This document shows positions 39,529 to 47,499 of a stretch of DNA of 64,000 bases, piece after piece; the first letter of the stretch is position 1, and each line of letters begins with the position of its first letter. The notes below the pieces were generated by a model, which did no database searches, was not told where the DNA came from, and worked only from the letters and a program-made list of their open reading frames with translations. The stretch comes from Paenibacillus sp. YN15 (GTDB taxonomy: Bacteria > Bacillota > Bacilli > Paenibacillales > NBRC-103111), in assembly GCF_003285005.1 (NCBI RefSeq), contig NZ_QMFA01000034.1, positions 17,684-81,683 on the forward strand, in the 5' to 3' direction. Position numbers and translations under genes: made by a program.

Positions 39529-40125
39529 CTCTGCGGCGTGCTTCAATGCCAGCTCGTATTCTTCGGGGGTATTCATGTTTGTCACAAAATCAAGGCCGAT
39601 ATGCTTCTCTGCAAAATGCGCCTCCGGCGCCTCCTGCCAATAGATCATCCGCAGCATCTCCGAAACCCGGGACTCTCCCGACAGAAGCAGCGCGGATATA
39701 GCATCGGCGCAGCCCTTGGAGTAAATGCCGTGAAGCGGATGGGAACGCCCCTCAATAACCGGCACCACCGCATCGCACTTCAAGGCAGCCTTCAGCTCCT
39801 GCATGGCTGTGGCCGCGCCGGCGGACAGGAACGGCATGTCGCAGCCGACAATCCATACCTCCGGATTCCGGGACAAGGTCAATGCCGCGTGCATGCCGGA
39901 CAACGGTCCCTTGCCGGGGTAATAATCGGTAATGATCCGAATGGAGCGGTCGAGAATCGGCAGAAACAGTGTCGGCTGGTTCGTCACCACGATAATTTCC
40001 TCGCAAACCTCGCTCATCGTTCTGATCTGACGCTGAATGAGCAATTCACCGGAAAAAGGAAGCAGGGCTTTTTCCTTGCCCATTCTCCGGTTTTGGCCTC
40101 CGGCCAATATAGCGCCCGTAAGCAT
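39514..40125 (-). CDS. mobA: Molybdenum cofactor guanylyltransferase MobA
   Basis: 203 residues from MLTGAILAGGQNRRMGKEKA (ATG 40125). The glycine-rich nucleotide loop LAGGQNRRMGKEKALL (8-23), VVTNQPTLFL and the metal-binding VGCDMPFLSAGA (near 95) are typical of MobA. It links GMP to molybdopterin to make the guanine dinucleotide cofactor used by nitrate reductase-type enzymes. With MoaA 4 kb away and a MOSC protein next door, it supports a molybdoenzyme in the genome. RBS GGATGGG upstream. Confidence 0.92.
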   Translation of the reverse strand: MLTGAILAGGQNRRMGKEKALLPFSGELLIQRQIRTMSEVCEEIIVVTNQPTLFLPILDRSIRIITDYYPGKGPLSGMHAALTLSRNPEVWIVGCDMPFLSAGAATAMQELKAALKCDAVVPVIEGRSHPLHGIYSKGCADAISALLLSGESRVSEMLRMIYWQEAPEAHFAEKHIGLDFVTNMNTPEEYELALKHAAEAALS

Positions 40126-40206
40126 GGCTTCCCATCCTTTCCGCTTGATAATGATACATCTCATCTATCGGTTAGAGACTGCGGCGAAACAAGCACCCGC
40201 AGCTCC

Positions 40207-40746
40207 CTATTGCTTCTTTTTGCGGATCATCTGCAGAACCAGCACCTTCTCCGAATCGGTGAGCAGGTTCTGGGCCAGCACAAAAGCGGCATTCTCTTCC
40301 TTATAGCAATGATCGCCGATAACCTGGCAGGCCCGCCGGAATTGGGCGGCAACCCTCTGGAACGCTTCTTCGTCGTTAGGCCTCTCCGCCAGGCGCTCCA
40401 TTGCCGCTTCCAGTTCATCGAAGGTTTCTTCCAAGAGCTCATGCTCATACTTCATGACAGCGGCCGGCCCCTTATCCGTATCCAAATATTTGGACAGGAC
40501 GCCAAGCAGAATTTGCTCCTCTTTTTCCATGTGCAGATTAAAGGCATTCCGCAGCTTCCGCTCCCGGCGGAGCCATTCCTGAACAAACTCCTCCCCGCGC
40601 ACCGTGGACTTGGAGGCAAATTCCCAGACCTGCTCCATTCCCCGGCGGAGCTTGGTATGCTCCCGGCTCAACAATTGAAGGGCAGGCGCCATGCCTGTGT
40701 TTGGCTTGACGCTGCCCGTTGCCGCAAATCCCTTCAGCCGTGACAT
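40207..40746 (-). CDS. Hemerythrin-domain protein 2
   Basis: 179 residues from ATG 40746 (AGGAGG 11 bases upstream). HHE features: LSREHTKLRRGMEQVWEFAS, AFNLHMEKEEQILLGVL (HxxxE), KYEHELLEETFDELE and IGDHCYKEENAAFVLAQ (HxxxEE). It is more distant from copy 1 at 35640-36164, with N-terminal and bundle differences, so the two are not recent duplicates. An Fnr-like site lies upstream (40892-40907). Probable di-iron or oxygen/nitric oxide-responsive protein; precise role unknown. Confidence 0.88.
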   Translation of the reverse strand: MSRLKGFAATGSVKPNTGMAPALQLLSREHTKLRRGMEQVWEFASKSTVRGEEFVQEWLRRERKLRNAFNLHMEKEEQILLGVLSKYLDTDKGPAAVMKYEHELLEETFDELEAAMERLAERPNDEEAFQRVAAQFRRACQVIGDHCYKEENAAFVLAQNLLTDSEKVLVLQMIRKKKQ

Positions 40747-40863
40747 AAGCCAACACCTCCTGACGGACTTCACGATGGCTTCTTTGGCATCATTTAAGGC
40801 TATGCCAATAAAAGCTTTTTATCATCAAGCCCGGAAGTTATCTACGATTATTTATCTATTTCC

Positions 40864-40907
40864 ATGATACCCTGCGCCAGCCGCAATCGTATGTTAACTA
40901 TATCACA
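40864..40907 (-). promoter_or_regulatory. Fnr-like box and -10 upstream of hemerythrin 2
   Basis: TGTTAACTATATCACA (40892-40907) has one mismatch in the left arm of TGTGA-N6-TCACA. On the minus strand TATCAT (40864-40869) is five of six to the -10 consensus and places the box centre at about -42. Confidence 0.5.
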
Positions 40908-40928
40908 GCGGCAGCGGAACCAAAAACG

Positions 40929-40953
40929 CAAAAAACCAGCCCATAGGCTGGTT
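40929..40953 (-). terminator. Terminator at the MOSC gene stop
   Basis: AACCAGCC (40934-40941) pairs with GGCTGGTT (40946-40953); the minus strand continues into TTTTTTGCG. Confidence 0.75.
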
Positions 40954-41602
40954 AGCTCAACCGTTTGGCGAGACTCTCCCGCCAGCTGTCCGACAATCCG
41001 GGCACAGCCAGAAGCCGGGCGGCCTCCGCCTGATCGTCCTTGGCCGTATACTTAATCCGGTTGGCTTCGGCCACCGTAATGCCTGCAGGGGACCGCTCCA
41101 CCAGGAGAACCGCATCCCCCGGAGCGGTGCAGCCCTCCTCCAGCACCCGGAAATAATAGCCGGTATAGCCGGTGGTTTGCACCAAAAGCGGCATATCCGT
41201 CCGGTTGTACTTATGCCCCAGCTTGTAGCACGGCTGGCGCGGCTGGCTGACCTGAACCAGCGCCTCCCCCATCCGGTATACGTCTCCGATGCAAACATCC
41301 TGCTCCGTGAGCCCTTCCATAGTCACATTTTCGCCAAAAGCGGCATAAACCAGGGATTGGCCCAGCTCCTTTTCCCAATACGCATAATGCTCATAAGCAT
41401 ACACACAAACGGCCTTGTCCCGGCCGCCGTGATGAATTCGGTCCGCCTGCCCGTCCTCCGCATATCCTTCAAAGGTGAGCAAAAGCTTTCCCGCTGCCGG
41501 CAGCTTGCCCATGCCGGTGGCAAACTCCTTTCCGCCCCATTGGTACACGGCCGGTTTTCCCACTTGCAGGCTCCTGAGCCTGCCGCTCTGTCCCTTCACC
41601 AT
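40952..41602 (-). CDS. MOSC-domain protein (YiiM-like)
   Basis: 216 residues. The N-terminus has LRSLQVGKPAVYQWGGKEFA and GVQYDG-type KLLLTFEGYAEDGQADRIHH. The MOSC signature GRDKAVCVYAYEHYAYW and GENVTMEGLTEQDVCIGDVY lead to the conserved cysteine motif QPRQPCYKLG (near 145). YiiM-like enzymes carry the molybdenum cofactor and reduce N-hydroxylated bases or amidoximes. It lies beside mobA and other molybdenum genes. The cysteine supports catalytic activity, not just cofactor handling. Confidence 0.9.
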   Translation of the reverse strand: MVKGQSGRLRSLQVGKPAVYQWGGKEFATGMGKLPAAGKLLLTFEGYAEDGQADRIHHGGRDKAVCVYAYEHYAYWEKELGQSLVYAAFGENVTMEGLTEQDVCIGDVYRMGEALVQVSQPRQPCYKLGHKYNRTDMPLLVQTTGYTGYYFRVLEEGCTAPGDAVLLVERSPAGITVAEANRIKYTAKDDQAEAARLLAVPGLSDSWRESLAKRLS

Positions 41603-41661
41603 CCCGGCAACGCCTCCGCATTTATTTGATCTCTATAGCCGCGTTTTAAGGCTGGGTTAGG

Positions 41662-42252
41662 CTACCCGCAGCTTGTCCCGTCCTCCAGATGCTTGACGCA
41701 ATTATGAAGGCGGCAGCTCCAGCCTTCGGAGGATTTCTCCAGCACATTGACGCAAGTATTCTTAAGGCCCAGATAGCCGAAGTCGGGAAAAAGGGTTTCC
41801 ACCAGCGCTCCAATCAGCGCTCCATGGGACACCAGCAGCACCCGTTTCCCCGGATGCCGGCGCTCTATTTCCTCCAGCAGCCTCATTCCCCGTTCAATAA
41901 CCGCTTCACGGGTTTCTCCGCCATGATCAACGTTTTTCCAATCCGGTCCCCAGCGGCTGATCCGCTCCTGCTCTGTGGTTCCCTCCAGGTTCCCGAAGGA
42001 ACGCTCCGCCAGGAGGGGATCATATCCCGCCACCTGTTTGCCCATATGCCGGGCGATAATATCCGCCGTTTCCCGCGCCCGGGCCAAATTGCTGGAGTAG
42101 ATGTAATCCCACTCCTCCCCTTCCATACGCTTGCCCAGCAGCTCCGCCTGGCGTCTTCCCTCCGCATTAAGCGGAATATCATTCTTTCCTTGCATACGGC
42201 CTTCCTGATTCCAATCCGTCACACCGTGTCTCACTAACCCGATTGTCGTCAT
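41662..42252 (-). CDS. Histidine phosphatase family protein (phosphoglycerate mutase-like)
   Basis: 196 residues. The catalytic RHG motif is LVRHGVTDWNQEGRMQGKND (residues 6-25), with ARARETADII near 56, LAERSFGNLEGTTEQERISR near 80 and VLLVSHGALIGALVETL near 147. It should act as a phosphohydrolase on a small phosphorylated metabolite; cofactor-dependent mutase activity cannot be excluded. Start chosen at MTTIGLVRHG because of AGGGAG spacing. It begins 16 bases after the HxlR stop, giving an HxlR-phosphatase operon. Confidence 0.88.
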   Translation of the reverse strand: MTTIGLVRHGVTDWNQEGRMQGKNDIPLNAEGRRQAELLGKRMEGEEWDYIYSSNLARARETADIIARHMGKQVAGYDPLLAERSFGNLEGTTEQERISRWGPDWKNVDHGGETREAVIERGMRLLEEIERRHPGKRVLLVSHGALIGALVETLFPDFGYLGLKNTCVNVLEKSSEGWSCRLHNCVKHLEDGTSCG

Positions 42253-42268
42253 GCTGCGTTTATCTCCC

Positions 42269-42598
42269 TCACTCTGTTTCCTCATGTCCCGCCCATTTTT
42301 CCGCCCATTCCTGAACTTCCTTCATTACAAATTGCAGACCCTTTCCTTTTTCCGTCAGCTCGTATTCGATCCTGACCGGGGTTTCCGGGTACACGTGGCG
42401 GATAATAATGCCCGCGGCCTCCAGCTCCTTGAAGCGCTCCGAGAGCATTCTGTCGCTCATCCCGGGGATAATGTCGGACAAATCCTTAAAGCGCTTGGGT
42501 CCGCTTAGCAGCACTTGGATAATCAGGCCTGTCCACCGTTTGCCCAACAGTTCAAAAGCAGCCTCAAACTTCGGACATAATGATTGGGGATTCGACAT
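42269..42598 (-). CDS. HxlR-family winged-helix regulator
   Basis: 109 residues: CPKFEAAFELLGKRWTGLII, LSGPKRFKDLSDIIPGMSDR, MLSERFKELEAAGIIIRHVY and VRIEYELTEKGKGL outline the HxlR (YtcD/HypR) fold. These regulators often sense disulphide or electrophile stress. A CTTAC-N5-GTAAAG site at 42641-42655 just upstream fits autoregulation. One cysteine near the start (Cys8) is typical of redox-sensing members. It precedes the phosphatase gene. Confidence 0.9.
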   Translation of the reverse strand: MSNPQSLCPKFEAAFELLGKRWTGLIIQVLLSGPKRFKDLSDIIPGMSDRMLSERFKELEAAGIIIRHVYPETPVRIEYELTEKGKGLQFVMKEVQEWAEKWAGHEETE

Positions 42599-42640
42599 GT
42601 CTGCATCACTCCTTTTGTTAACTCCATTTTACCATAGTCG

Positions 42641-42655
42641 CTTTACAAAAGTAAG
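42641..42655. promoter_or_regulatory. HxlR-type operator before the regulator gene
   Basis: CTTTACAAAAGTAAG is an imperfect inverted repeat with TTTAC/GTAA arms, close to reported HxlR sites. It overlaps the candidate promoter containing TATGGTAAAAT (extended -10) on the minus strand, about 45 bases before the gene. Confidence 0.4.
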
Positions 42656-42705
42656 CATTTCATCCCCAAATTCATCTAAGTGCCAAAAAATCTTTCCTTT
42701 CCGCA

Positions 42706-42753
42706 AAAAAACAGACTTTCGGCTCCGCCCGGAAGCGGCAACCGCAAGTCTGT
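42706..42753 (-). terminator. Terminator of the oxalate decarboxylase gene
   Basis: ACAGACTT (42711-42718) pairs with AAGTCTGT (42746-42753) with CGG-rich inner pairing; the minus strand ends in TTTTTTTG. Confidence 0.75.
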
Positions 42754-42772
42754 CCTGGAGTACAAGGCGAGG

Positions 42773-43972
42773 CTATTCTGGCTTCGGATAATAGGTGAAT
42801 CCGGGATACGTCACCACCGGCCATTTTTCCTTCCGCAGCGCATCCGTCACTTGGGGCCCAACCTTCAGATTGCTTGCCACCAGCTCCTTTGGAGTCAACG
42901 CCATCCACTGGTTAAGGGAAACGTCCTGGAACCTGTCGCTTTTGAACATTTCCAGAAACCATAAGGTCTCCTCGCCGGTATTCTGCACGTAATGGCCCAT
43001 AGCAAAGGGCACATACCCCACGTCCCCGGCCCGGAAATCAAAGGTTCTGGCAACTCCGTTGCCGCTAAACACTGTCATGCGCCCCTGGCCGGTCAGATAA
43101 TACTGCCATTCATCATTATTGGGATGCCAATGCAGCTCGCGCATGGCCCCGGGTTTGATTTCCACCAGCGCCGCGGCGATGGTTTTGGATACCGGAAACA
43201 CGGTGGAATCGACAATCCGCACACTGCCCCCGGGAAGCTGCATGGGAGGCTGGGCCAGCATCCGGTAGGTAAAGCTTTGGGGAACCGTTCCGTAAGGGGA
43301 GTGGACCTTTTGGGAGTCGAGGGGGCCCGGCACCTGGTCCTGGTAAATGTACACCTGTCCATCGGGAATCTGCGCAAAGGCCTCCATGGGAACTCCAAAA
43401 TTGGAGGACAGCACATCCTTGGGCGTATGGGCGAACCAATCGGAGATGGACAAGGTGTTTAAATCGGAAAAATGCCCATCGTCGAAAACAAGCAAAAATT
43501 CGCAGCCGTCCTCCATTCCCTGAATGGAATGGGGGATGCCGGGCGGGAAATACCACAGGTCTCCGGGACCCACATCGGCAATAAAATTGCTGCCGTTCTG
43601 GTCCACGGCAGTGATTCTGGCATGGCCAAGAAGCATATACGACCATTCCGCCTGCTGGTGCCAATGGAGCTCGCGGACTCCCCCGGGGGTCAGGCACATA
43701 TTGACCCCCGCCAGAGTTGTAGCCACCGGCAGGTCGCGGATGGTAATCTCTCTGGACCACCCGCCTTGATTCAGCTGCATATGGGTATCGGAAAAGGAAA
43801 AGCGCAAATTGGGGATCAGCCCGGCATCCGTAGCAGGAGGCACCAGCATATCGGGATTCTGCCGGTCCCGCATTACATCCCGCGGTCCCCGGTCAATAGT
43901 CCCGTAGCCCCCTTCCCGGATAGGCTGCGGAATATGCCCGGACGGCGGTAAATGCTTTGTCGTTTTATCCAC
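42773..43972 (-). CDS. Oxalate decarboxylase (bicupin, OxdC/OxdD-like)
   Basis: 399 residues. Both cupins hold manganese ligands: His103, His105, Glu109 and His148 ([19 protein letters not shown]) and His281, His283, Glu288 and His327 ([20 protein letters not shown]). Offsets match B. subtilis OxdC by +8. The flexible lid is SDLNT (169-173) rather than SENST, while Glu341 ([10 protein letters not shown]) matches catalytic Glu333. It cleaves oxalate to formate and CO2. No signal peptide is seen. It is monocistronic with a terminator downstream. Confidence 0.9.
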   Translation of the reverse strand: MDKTTKHLPPSGHIPQPIREGGYGTIDRGPRDVMRDRQNPDMLVPPATDAGLIPNLRFSFSDTHMQLNQGGWSREITIRDLPVATTLAGVNMCLTPGGVRELHWHQQAEWSYMLLGHARITAVDQNGSNFIADVGPGDLWYFPPGIPHSIQGMEDGCEFLLVFDDGHFSDLNTLSISDWFAHTPKDVLSSNFGVPMEAFAQIPDGQVYIYQDQVPGPLDSQKVHSPYGTVPQSFTYRMLAQPPMQLPGGSVRIVDSTVFPVSKTIAAALVEIKPGAMRELHWHPNNDEWQYYLTGQGRMTVFSGNGVARTFDFRAGDVGYVPFAMGHYVQNTGEETLWFLEMFKSDRFQDVSLNQWMALTPKELVASNLKVGPQVTDALRKEKWPVVTYPGFTYYPKPE

Positions 43973-44039
43973 TTTTCCACCTCATTATCGAATAATGTCT
44001 GCCGCAAAATATATGCGGGGCGGAAGCGGATTATGACGG

Positions 44040-44396
44040 CTATCCCATTCTCTCCTCCAGAAATTGCTTCAGCACCAAGGCATGGTTATGCTCCGCGCTT
44101 TTTGCCGCGTAGACAAGCGTTACCGGACCGCTCCCGATCAAACCGCATAATTGGTCCAGTTGGAGCTGCGCCCCTTCGCTTTGCAGCTCCTCCCGGTAAA
44201 ACCGGGTAAACTCCGCGAACTTTTCCGGCTGATGGTTGAAGCTTTTTCTTAAGGCGGCGGACGGCGCGATATCCTTCATCCAAAGGTCCAAACAGGCCGC
44301 TTCCCGCGTAACGCCTCTGGGCCACAGCCTGTCCACCAAGATCCGCTTGCCGTCTTCTATGGAAGGAGGCTCATAGATCCGTTTGATTTGCAGCAT
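44040..44396 (-). CDS. DUF488-family protein
   Basis: 118 residues: LQIKRIYEPPSIEDGKRILV, VDRLWPRGVTREAACLDLWM, FAEFTRFYREEL and VTLVYAAKSAEHNHALVLKQ define the DUF488/YeaO-like family. Function is unknown, though the fold is compact and soluble. It is divergent from ilvB; a near-palindrome AGTGATCCCGGTCACA (44438-44453) lies between them. Monocistronic. Confidence 0.88.
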   Translation of the reverse strand: MLQIKRIYEPPSIEDGKRILVDRLWPRGVTREAACLDLWMKDIAPSAALRKSFNHQPEKFAEFTRFYREELQSEGAQLQLDQLCGLIGSGPVTLVYAAKSAEHNHALVLKQFLEERMG

Positions 44397-44573
44397 GGTT
44401 TATCACTCCCTCCGGTTTGTCCGAAATCTGGTATTTCAGTGATCCCGGTCACAAGATTTAAGACTATTATGCGCTACGCTACTCTAAATAATATGATCTG
44501 CGCCAGAGGCCGAATGGTGCTGGGGAAGCCTCGGAACCGGCATCTGACTACTGGAAATGGGAGGTGCGTTTTT

Positions 44574-46253
44574 TTGACAGGGGCGCAATTGTTGATTGAA
44601 TTATTGCTCGAACAGGGGGCAACCACCGTATTCGGTTATCCGGGAGGCGCAGTGCTCCCCATCTACGATGCGCTGTACGATTGCCCGTCCATCCGGCATA
44701 TTCTGGTCCGGCATGAACAAGCCGCAGTGCATGCGGCAGACGGTTATGCCCGGGTAACCGGCAAAGCCGGCGTCGCTCTGGTTACCAGCGGTCCGGGAGC
44801 AACCAATGCCATAACCGGAATTGCCACCGCATATATGGATTCTGTGCCCATGGTGGTGCTGACGGGACAGGTTTCCTCTAACCTGATTGGTCTGGACAGC
44901 TTTCAGGAGGTGGATATCTTCGGTATGACCATGCCGATTACGAAACATAACTTCATGGTCATGGATATCGCCGAGCTGCCCAGAATCGTCAAAAGCGCAT
45001 TCCATCTGGCCACCACAGGCCGCCCTGGACCGGTCCTGATTGATATGCCCAAGGACATCATGCAGGGGCCTGCGCCCAGCCGGCATAAGCCGGTGGAGCT
45101 TTCCTCCGTTCCGCAGCTGAGGGGCTACAAGCCCGATACCTCCATTCCGGATGAAGAGCTTCAAGCGGTTTTCGGCAAGCTGGCCCAGGCACAACGGCCT
45201 GCTCTGCTTGTTGGCGGCGGATGTATGTCCGAGGCGGCCTCCAGTCTGCTTCTTTCTCTGGCTGAGCAAGCGGCGATCCCGGTAGTATCCACCTTAATGG
45301 GACTGGGCGCATTTCCCACGGACCATCCGCTGCATCTGGGCATGGTAGGCATGCACGGCACGGTTGCGGCCAACAAGGCCGTCCAGCAGGCAGATGTGCT
45401 GCTTTGCCTCGGCGTCAGATTCAGCGACCGGGTATCCGGCAATCCCAAGTCGTTTTCACCCCACTCCTTCAAAATCCAGGTGGATATCGATGAATCCGAG
45501 CTGAACAAAAACGTTTCTGTACATCTGGCCCTTCACGGCTCCGTCAACGAGGTGCTGACCGCGCTGCTCTCCGGCGGACTAACCGGTTCCTGGGAGGAAT
45601 GGAACAAACAGATTGAAGCCTTCCCCAGACGCATACCCGCCTTGTCCACGAAGGGAGAAGCCCTTTTGCAGCCCCAGGAGGTGATCCGGCTGGTCCATGC
45701 CCAAACCGCCGGAGAAGCGGTCGTGGCAACGGATGTGGGACAGCACCAGATTTGGGCGGCGCATCATTATCCCTTCAAGCGTCCCCGTTCGCTTCTGTCC
45801 TCCGGCGGCCTTGGCACTATGGGCTTCGGGCTGCCTGCGGCTATCGGCGCGGCTGTGGCCGAACCGGGCCGCCCTATCGTCTGTATCAGCGGCGACGGCA
45901 GCATCCAGATGAACATCCAGGAGCTGATGACCGCCGTAGATTACGGGCTGGACCTAAAAATTGTCATATTGAAAAACGGCTACCTGGGCATGGTCAGACA
46001 GTGGCAGCAGCTATTCCATGACAAACGCTATTCCTCGGTTAAAATTTCCTCCCCCGACTTCGCCGGGCTGGCCCGCACCTTCGGCGCCCGGGGATATTAT
46101 GCCCGCAGCCGCGCCGAAGCGGAAGCGGTCATCCATGAAGCGTGGGCTGAACCGGGAGTGGCCGTGCTGGAATTTGATGTAACCGAGGAAATGAATGTGT
46201 ATCCCATGATTCCCCCCGGCGGGGATGCCAGCCAGACCATTGAGTATGAATAG
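44574..46253 (+). CDS. ilvB: Acetolactate synthase large subunit (stand-alone IlvB)
   Basis: 559 residues from a TTG at 44574, chosen because GGGAGGTG lies 7-8 bases upstream and the longer extension resembles nothing. Thiamine-diphosphate signs: VFGYPGGAVLPIYDALYD start, RHEQAAVHAADGYARVTGKA (catalytic Glu), GPGATNAITGIATAYMDSVP, and the ThDP site GDGSIQMNIQELMTAVDYGL near 450. It makes acetolactate for branched-chain amino acids or acetoin. Anabolic IlvB features are seen, but no ilvN or ilvC follows, unlike the usual operon. The adjacent regulator or subunit is outside or absent. Confidence 0.92.
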   Translation: MTGAQLLIELLLEQGATTVFGYPGGAVLPIYDALYDCPSIRHILVRHEQAAVHAADGYARVTGKAGVALVTSGPGATNAITGIATAYMDSVPMVVLTGQVSSNLIGLDSFQEVDIFGMTMPITKHNFMVMDIAELPRIVKSAFHLATTGRPGPVLIDMPKDIMQGPAPSRHKPVELSSVPQLRGYKPDTSIPDEELQAVFGKLAQAQRPALLVGGGCMSEAASSLLLSLAEQAAIPVVSTLMGLGAFPTDHPLHLGMVGMHGTVAANKAVQQADVLLCLGVRFSDRVSGNPKSFSPHSFKIQVDIDESELNKNVSVHLALHGSVNEVLTALLSGGLTGSWEEWNKQIEAFPRRIPALSTKGEALLQPQEVIRLVHAQTAGEAVVATDVGQHQIWAAHHYPFKRPRSLLSSGGLGTMGFGLPAAIGAAVAEPGRPIVCISGDGSIQMNIQELMTAVDYGLDLKIVILKNGYLGMVRQWQQLFHDKRYSSVKISSPDFAGLARTFGARGYYARSRAEAEAVIHEAWAEPGVAVLEFDVTEEMNVYPMIPPGGDASQTIEYE

Positions 46254-46370
46254 CCGGCATTCTAAAGAAGAAGCGGGTATGCGCGGCAATATCCCGCAGT
46301 TAGGCTCTGCCGTCGGGAAATCCCATCCCTTCGGCTGCCTGACGGCGGGACCATATTCCGCTCTCGGAAC

Positions 46371-46664
46371 TTAGCGGTAAATCCTGGTAATATACCCGCC
46401 GCAGCCGCATTCCCCCACATACAGCAGCTTTTCCACGGGAAGCCCCTTCTCCGACAATGCCCGTTCAAGCCGGGGAATGAACCATTCCTCGGGAGAGCCC
46501 AGGTCACCCGGTGTAATAATATTCACGTAGTGCTCCCGCTTCGTCTGCGACACCGCCTCTACAGAGGAGGCCACCATCTCCTCTTCCTCTCCCGGACCGT
46601 ACTCCTCCTCCAGATTCAACGACCAGTCGCCTTTTCGCATGGCATTCACCGGAATCTCCTTCAT
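46371..46664 (-). CDS. CGCGG-motif putative rSAM-modified RiPP-like protein
   Basis: 97 residues from ATG 46664 (GGGGGAGTGG upstream). The body has WSLNLEEEYGPGEEEEMVAS and REHYVNIITPGDLGSPEEWF, and the C-terminus is VGECGCGGYITRIYR, containing the exact CGCGG string. From memory this matches the CGCGG family, annotated as putative radical-SAM-modified peptides in Bacilli and haloarchaea. No radical SAM maturase lies next to it; MoaA at 34186 is a dedicated cofactor enzyme. The modification and role are unknown. Confidence 0.65.
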   Translation of the reverse strand: MKEIPVNAMRKGDWSLNLEEEYGPGEEEEMVASSVEAVSQTKREHYVNIITPGDLGSPEEWFIPRLERALSEKGLPVEKLLYVGECGCGGYITRIYR

Positions 46665-46795
46665 TTGCCACTCCCCCATTCCATCAGACAAGGCTGTAAA
46701 AAGCCCTGCCGCTGCTGCTGTCATCTTAGCATATCTGCAGCTTTCTTTTGTGATTCGGCTCACGTTGGCGGCCCGCCCTTCCGCCTTACGGCCAT

Positions 46796-46830
46796 ACGAA
46801 AAAACCGCCATCCGGATACCATGGCGGTTT
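46796..46830 (-). terminator. Terminator of the GntR operon
   Basis: AAACCGCCAT and ATGGCGGTTT (46802-46830) form the stem; on the minus strand TTTTTTCG follows. It lies just after the GntR stop. Confidence 0.8.
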
Positions 46831-46839
46831 CGTGATATG

Positions 46840-47499
46840 TTAGAAAAATTGCGGATATTGCTTGGCCATGCTCCGTACCTGCTCAAGCAAGCTGTTGGAA
46901 TGCTCCGCCACAATGCTCCTCATGGCTCCCGCATCCCGCTTGCGGATAGCGGCCACCATTTTTATGTGATGGTCAATGTGGGACTGCTCCGCCCCGTGCA
47001 TTTTGCCGTACAGCAGCCGGACACGGTTATAATGGGAGGCCACCTCTTCAATGGTAAGCCAGGACAGCTCTTCTCCCGCCGTCTCAAAAATAAGCTGATG
47101 AAACCGGTTGTCCTTGCAGTAAAATTCGAAGAAATTCCTCTTGTCCATATATCTCTTCTGCTTGTTGATAAGCTCCTGCATGGTATCCGCCACCAGCTCG
47201 CTGCACCGGAGAATGAACTCATCCACTACGGCCGTTTCCAGCGAGGTTCGAATAAACCATTCCTCCCGGACCCGCTGCAGATCAATCTTGGAGACCACGG
47301 TTTTGCGCTTGGGATAGATCTCCACCAAACCCGACTGCTGAAGGCGGACGACGGCTTCCCGTACAGGGGTCCTGCTGACCCCATACCGCTCGGACAGCTT
47401 CGGCACACTGACATCCGTCCCCGGCTCCAGGGTCATATTCATAATATCTTCTCTAATCTGGTTGTATGTCACATCATTCAATGAATTCGTGTTATTCAT
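46840..47499 (-). CDS. GntR-family transcriptional regulator (FCD domain)
   Basis: 219 residues. Winged helix: YNQIREDIMNMTLEPGTDVS, LSERYGVSRTPVREAVVRLQ and SGLVEIYPKRKTVVSKIDLQ (5-75). The C-terminal FCD ligand-binding domain has the metal-binding acidic and histidine residues (FHQLIFETAGEELSWL, HHIKMVAAIRKRDAGAM, AEHSNSLLEQV). Such regulators usually bind a pathway acid. Its ATG overlaps the stop of the zincin gene by 8 bases (ATGAATAA), so the two are translationally coupled. Likely represses its own operon through the AACATG dyads near 51817-51862. Confidence 0.9.
   Translation of the reverse strand: MNNTNSLNDVTYNQIREDIMNMTLEPGTDVSVPKLSERYGVSRTPVREAVVRLQQSGLVEIYPKRKTVVSKIDLQRVREEWFIRTSLETAVVDEFILRCSELVADTMQELINKQKRYMDKRNFFEFYCKDNRFHQLIFETAGEELSWLTIEEVASHYNRVRLLYGKMHGAEQSHIDHHIKMVAAIRKRDAGAMRSIVAEHSNSLLEQVRSMAKQYPQFF

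Noticed and set aside
44400..44573. T-box or leader-peptide attenuator before ilvB
   Set aside because: No T-box sequence, specifier stem or terminator/antiterminator pair was seen in the 170-base leader.
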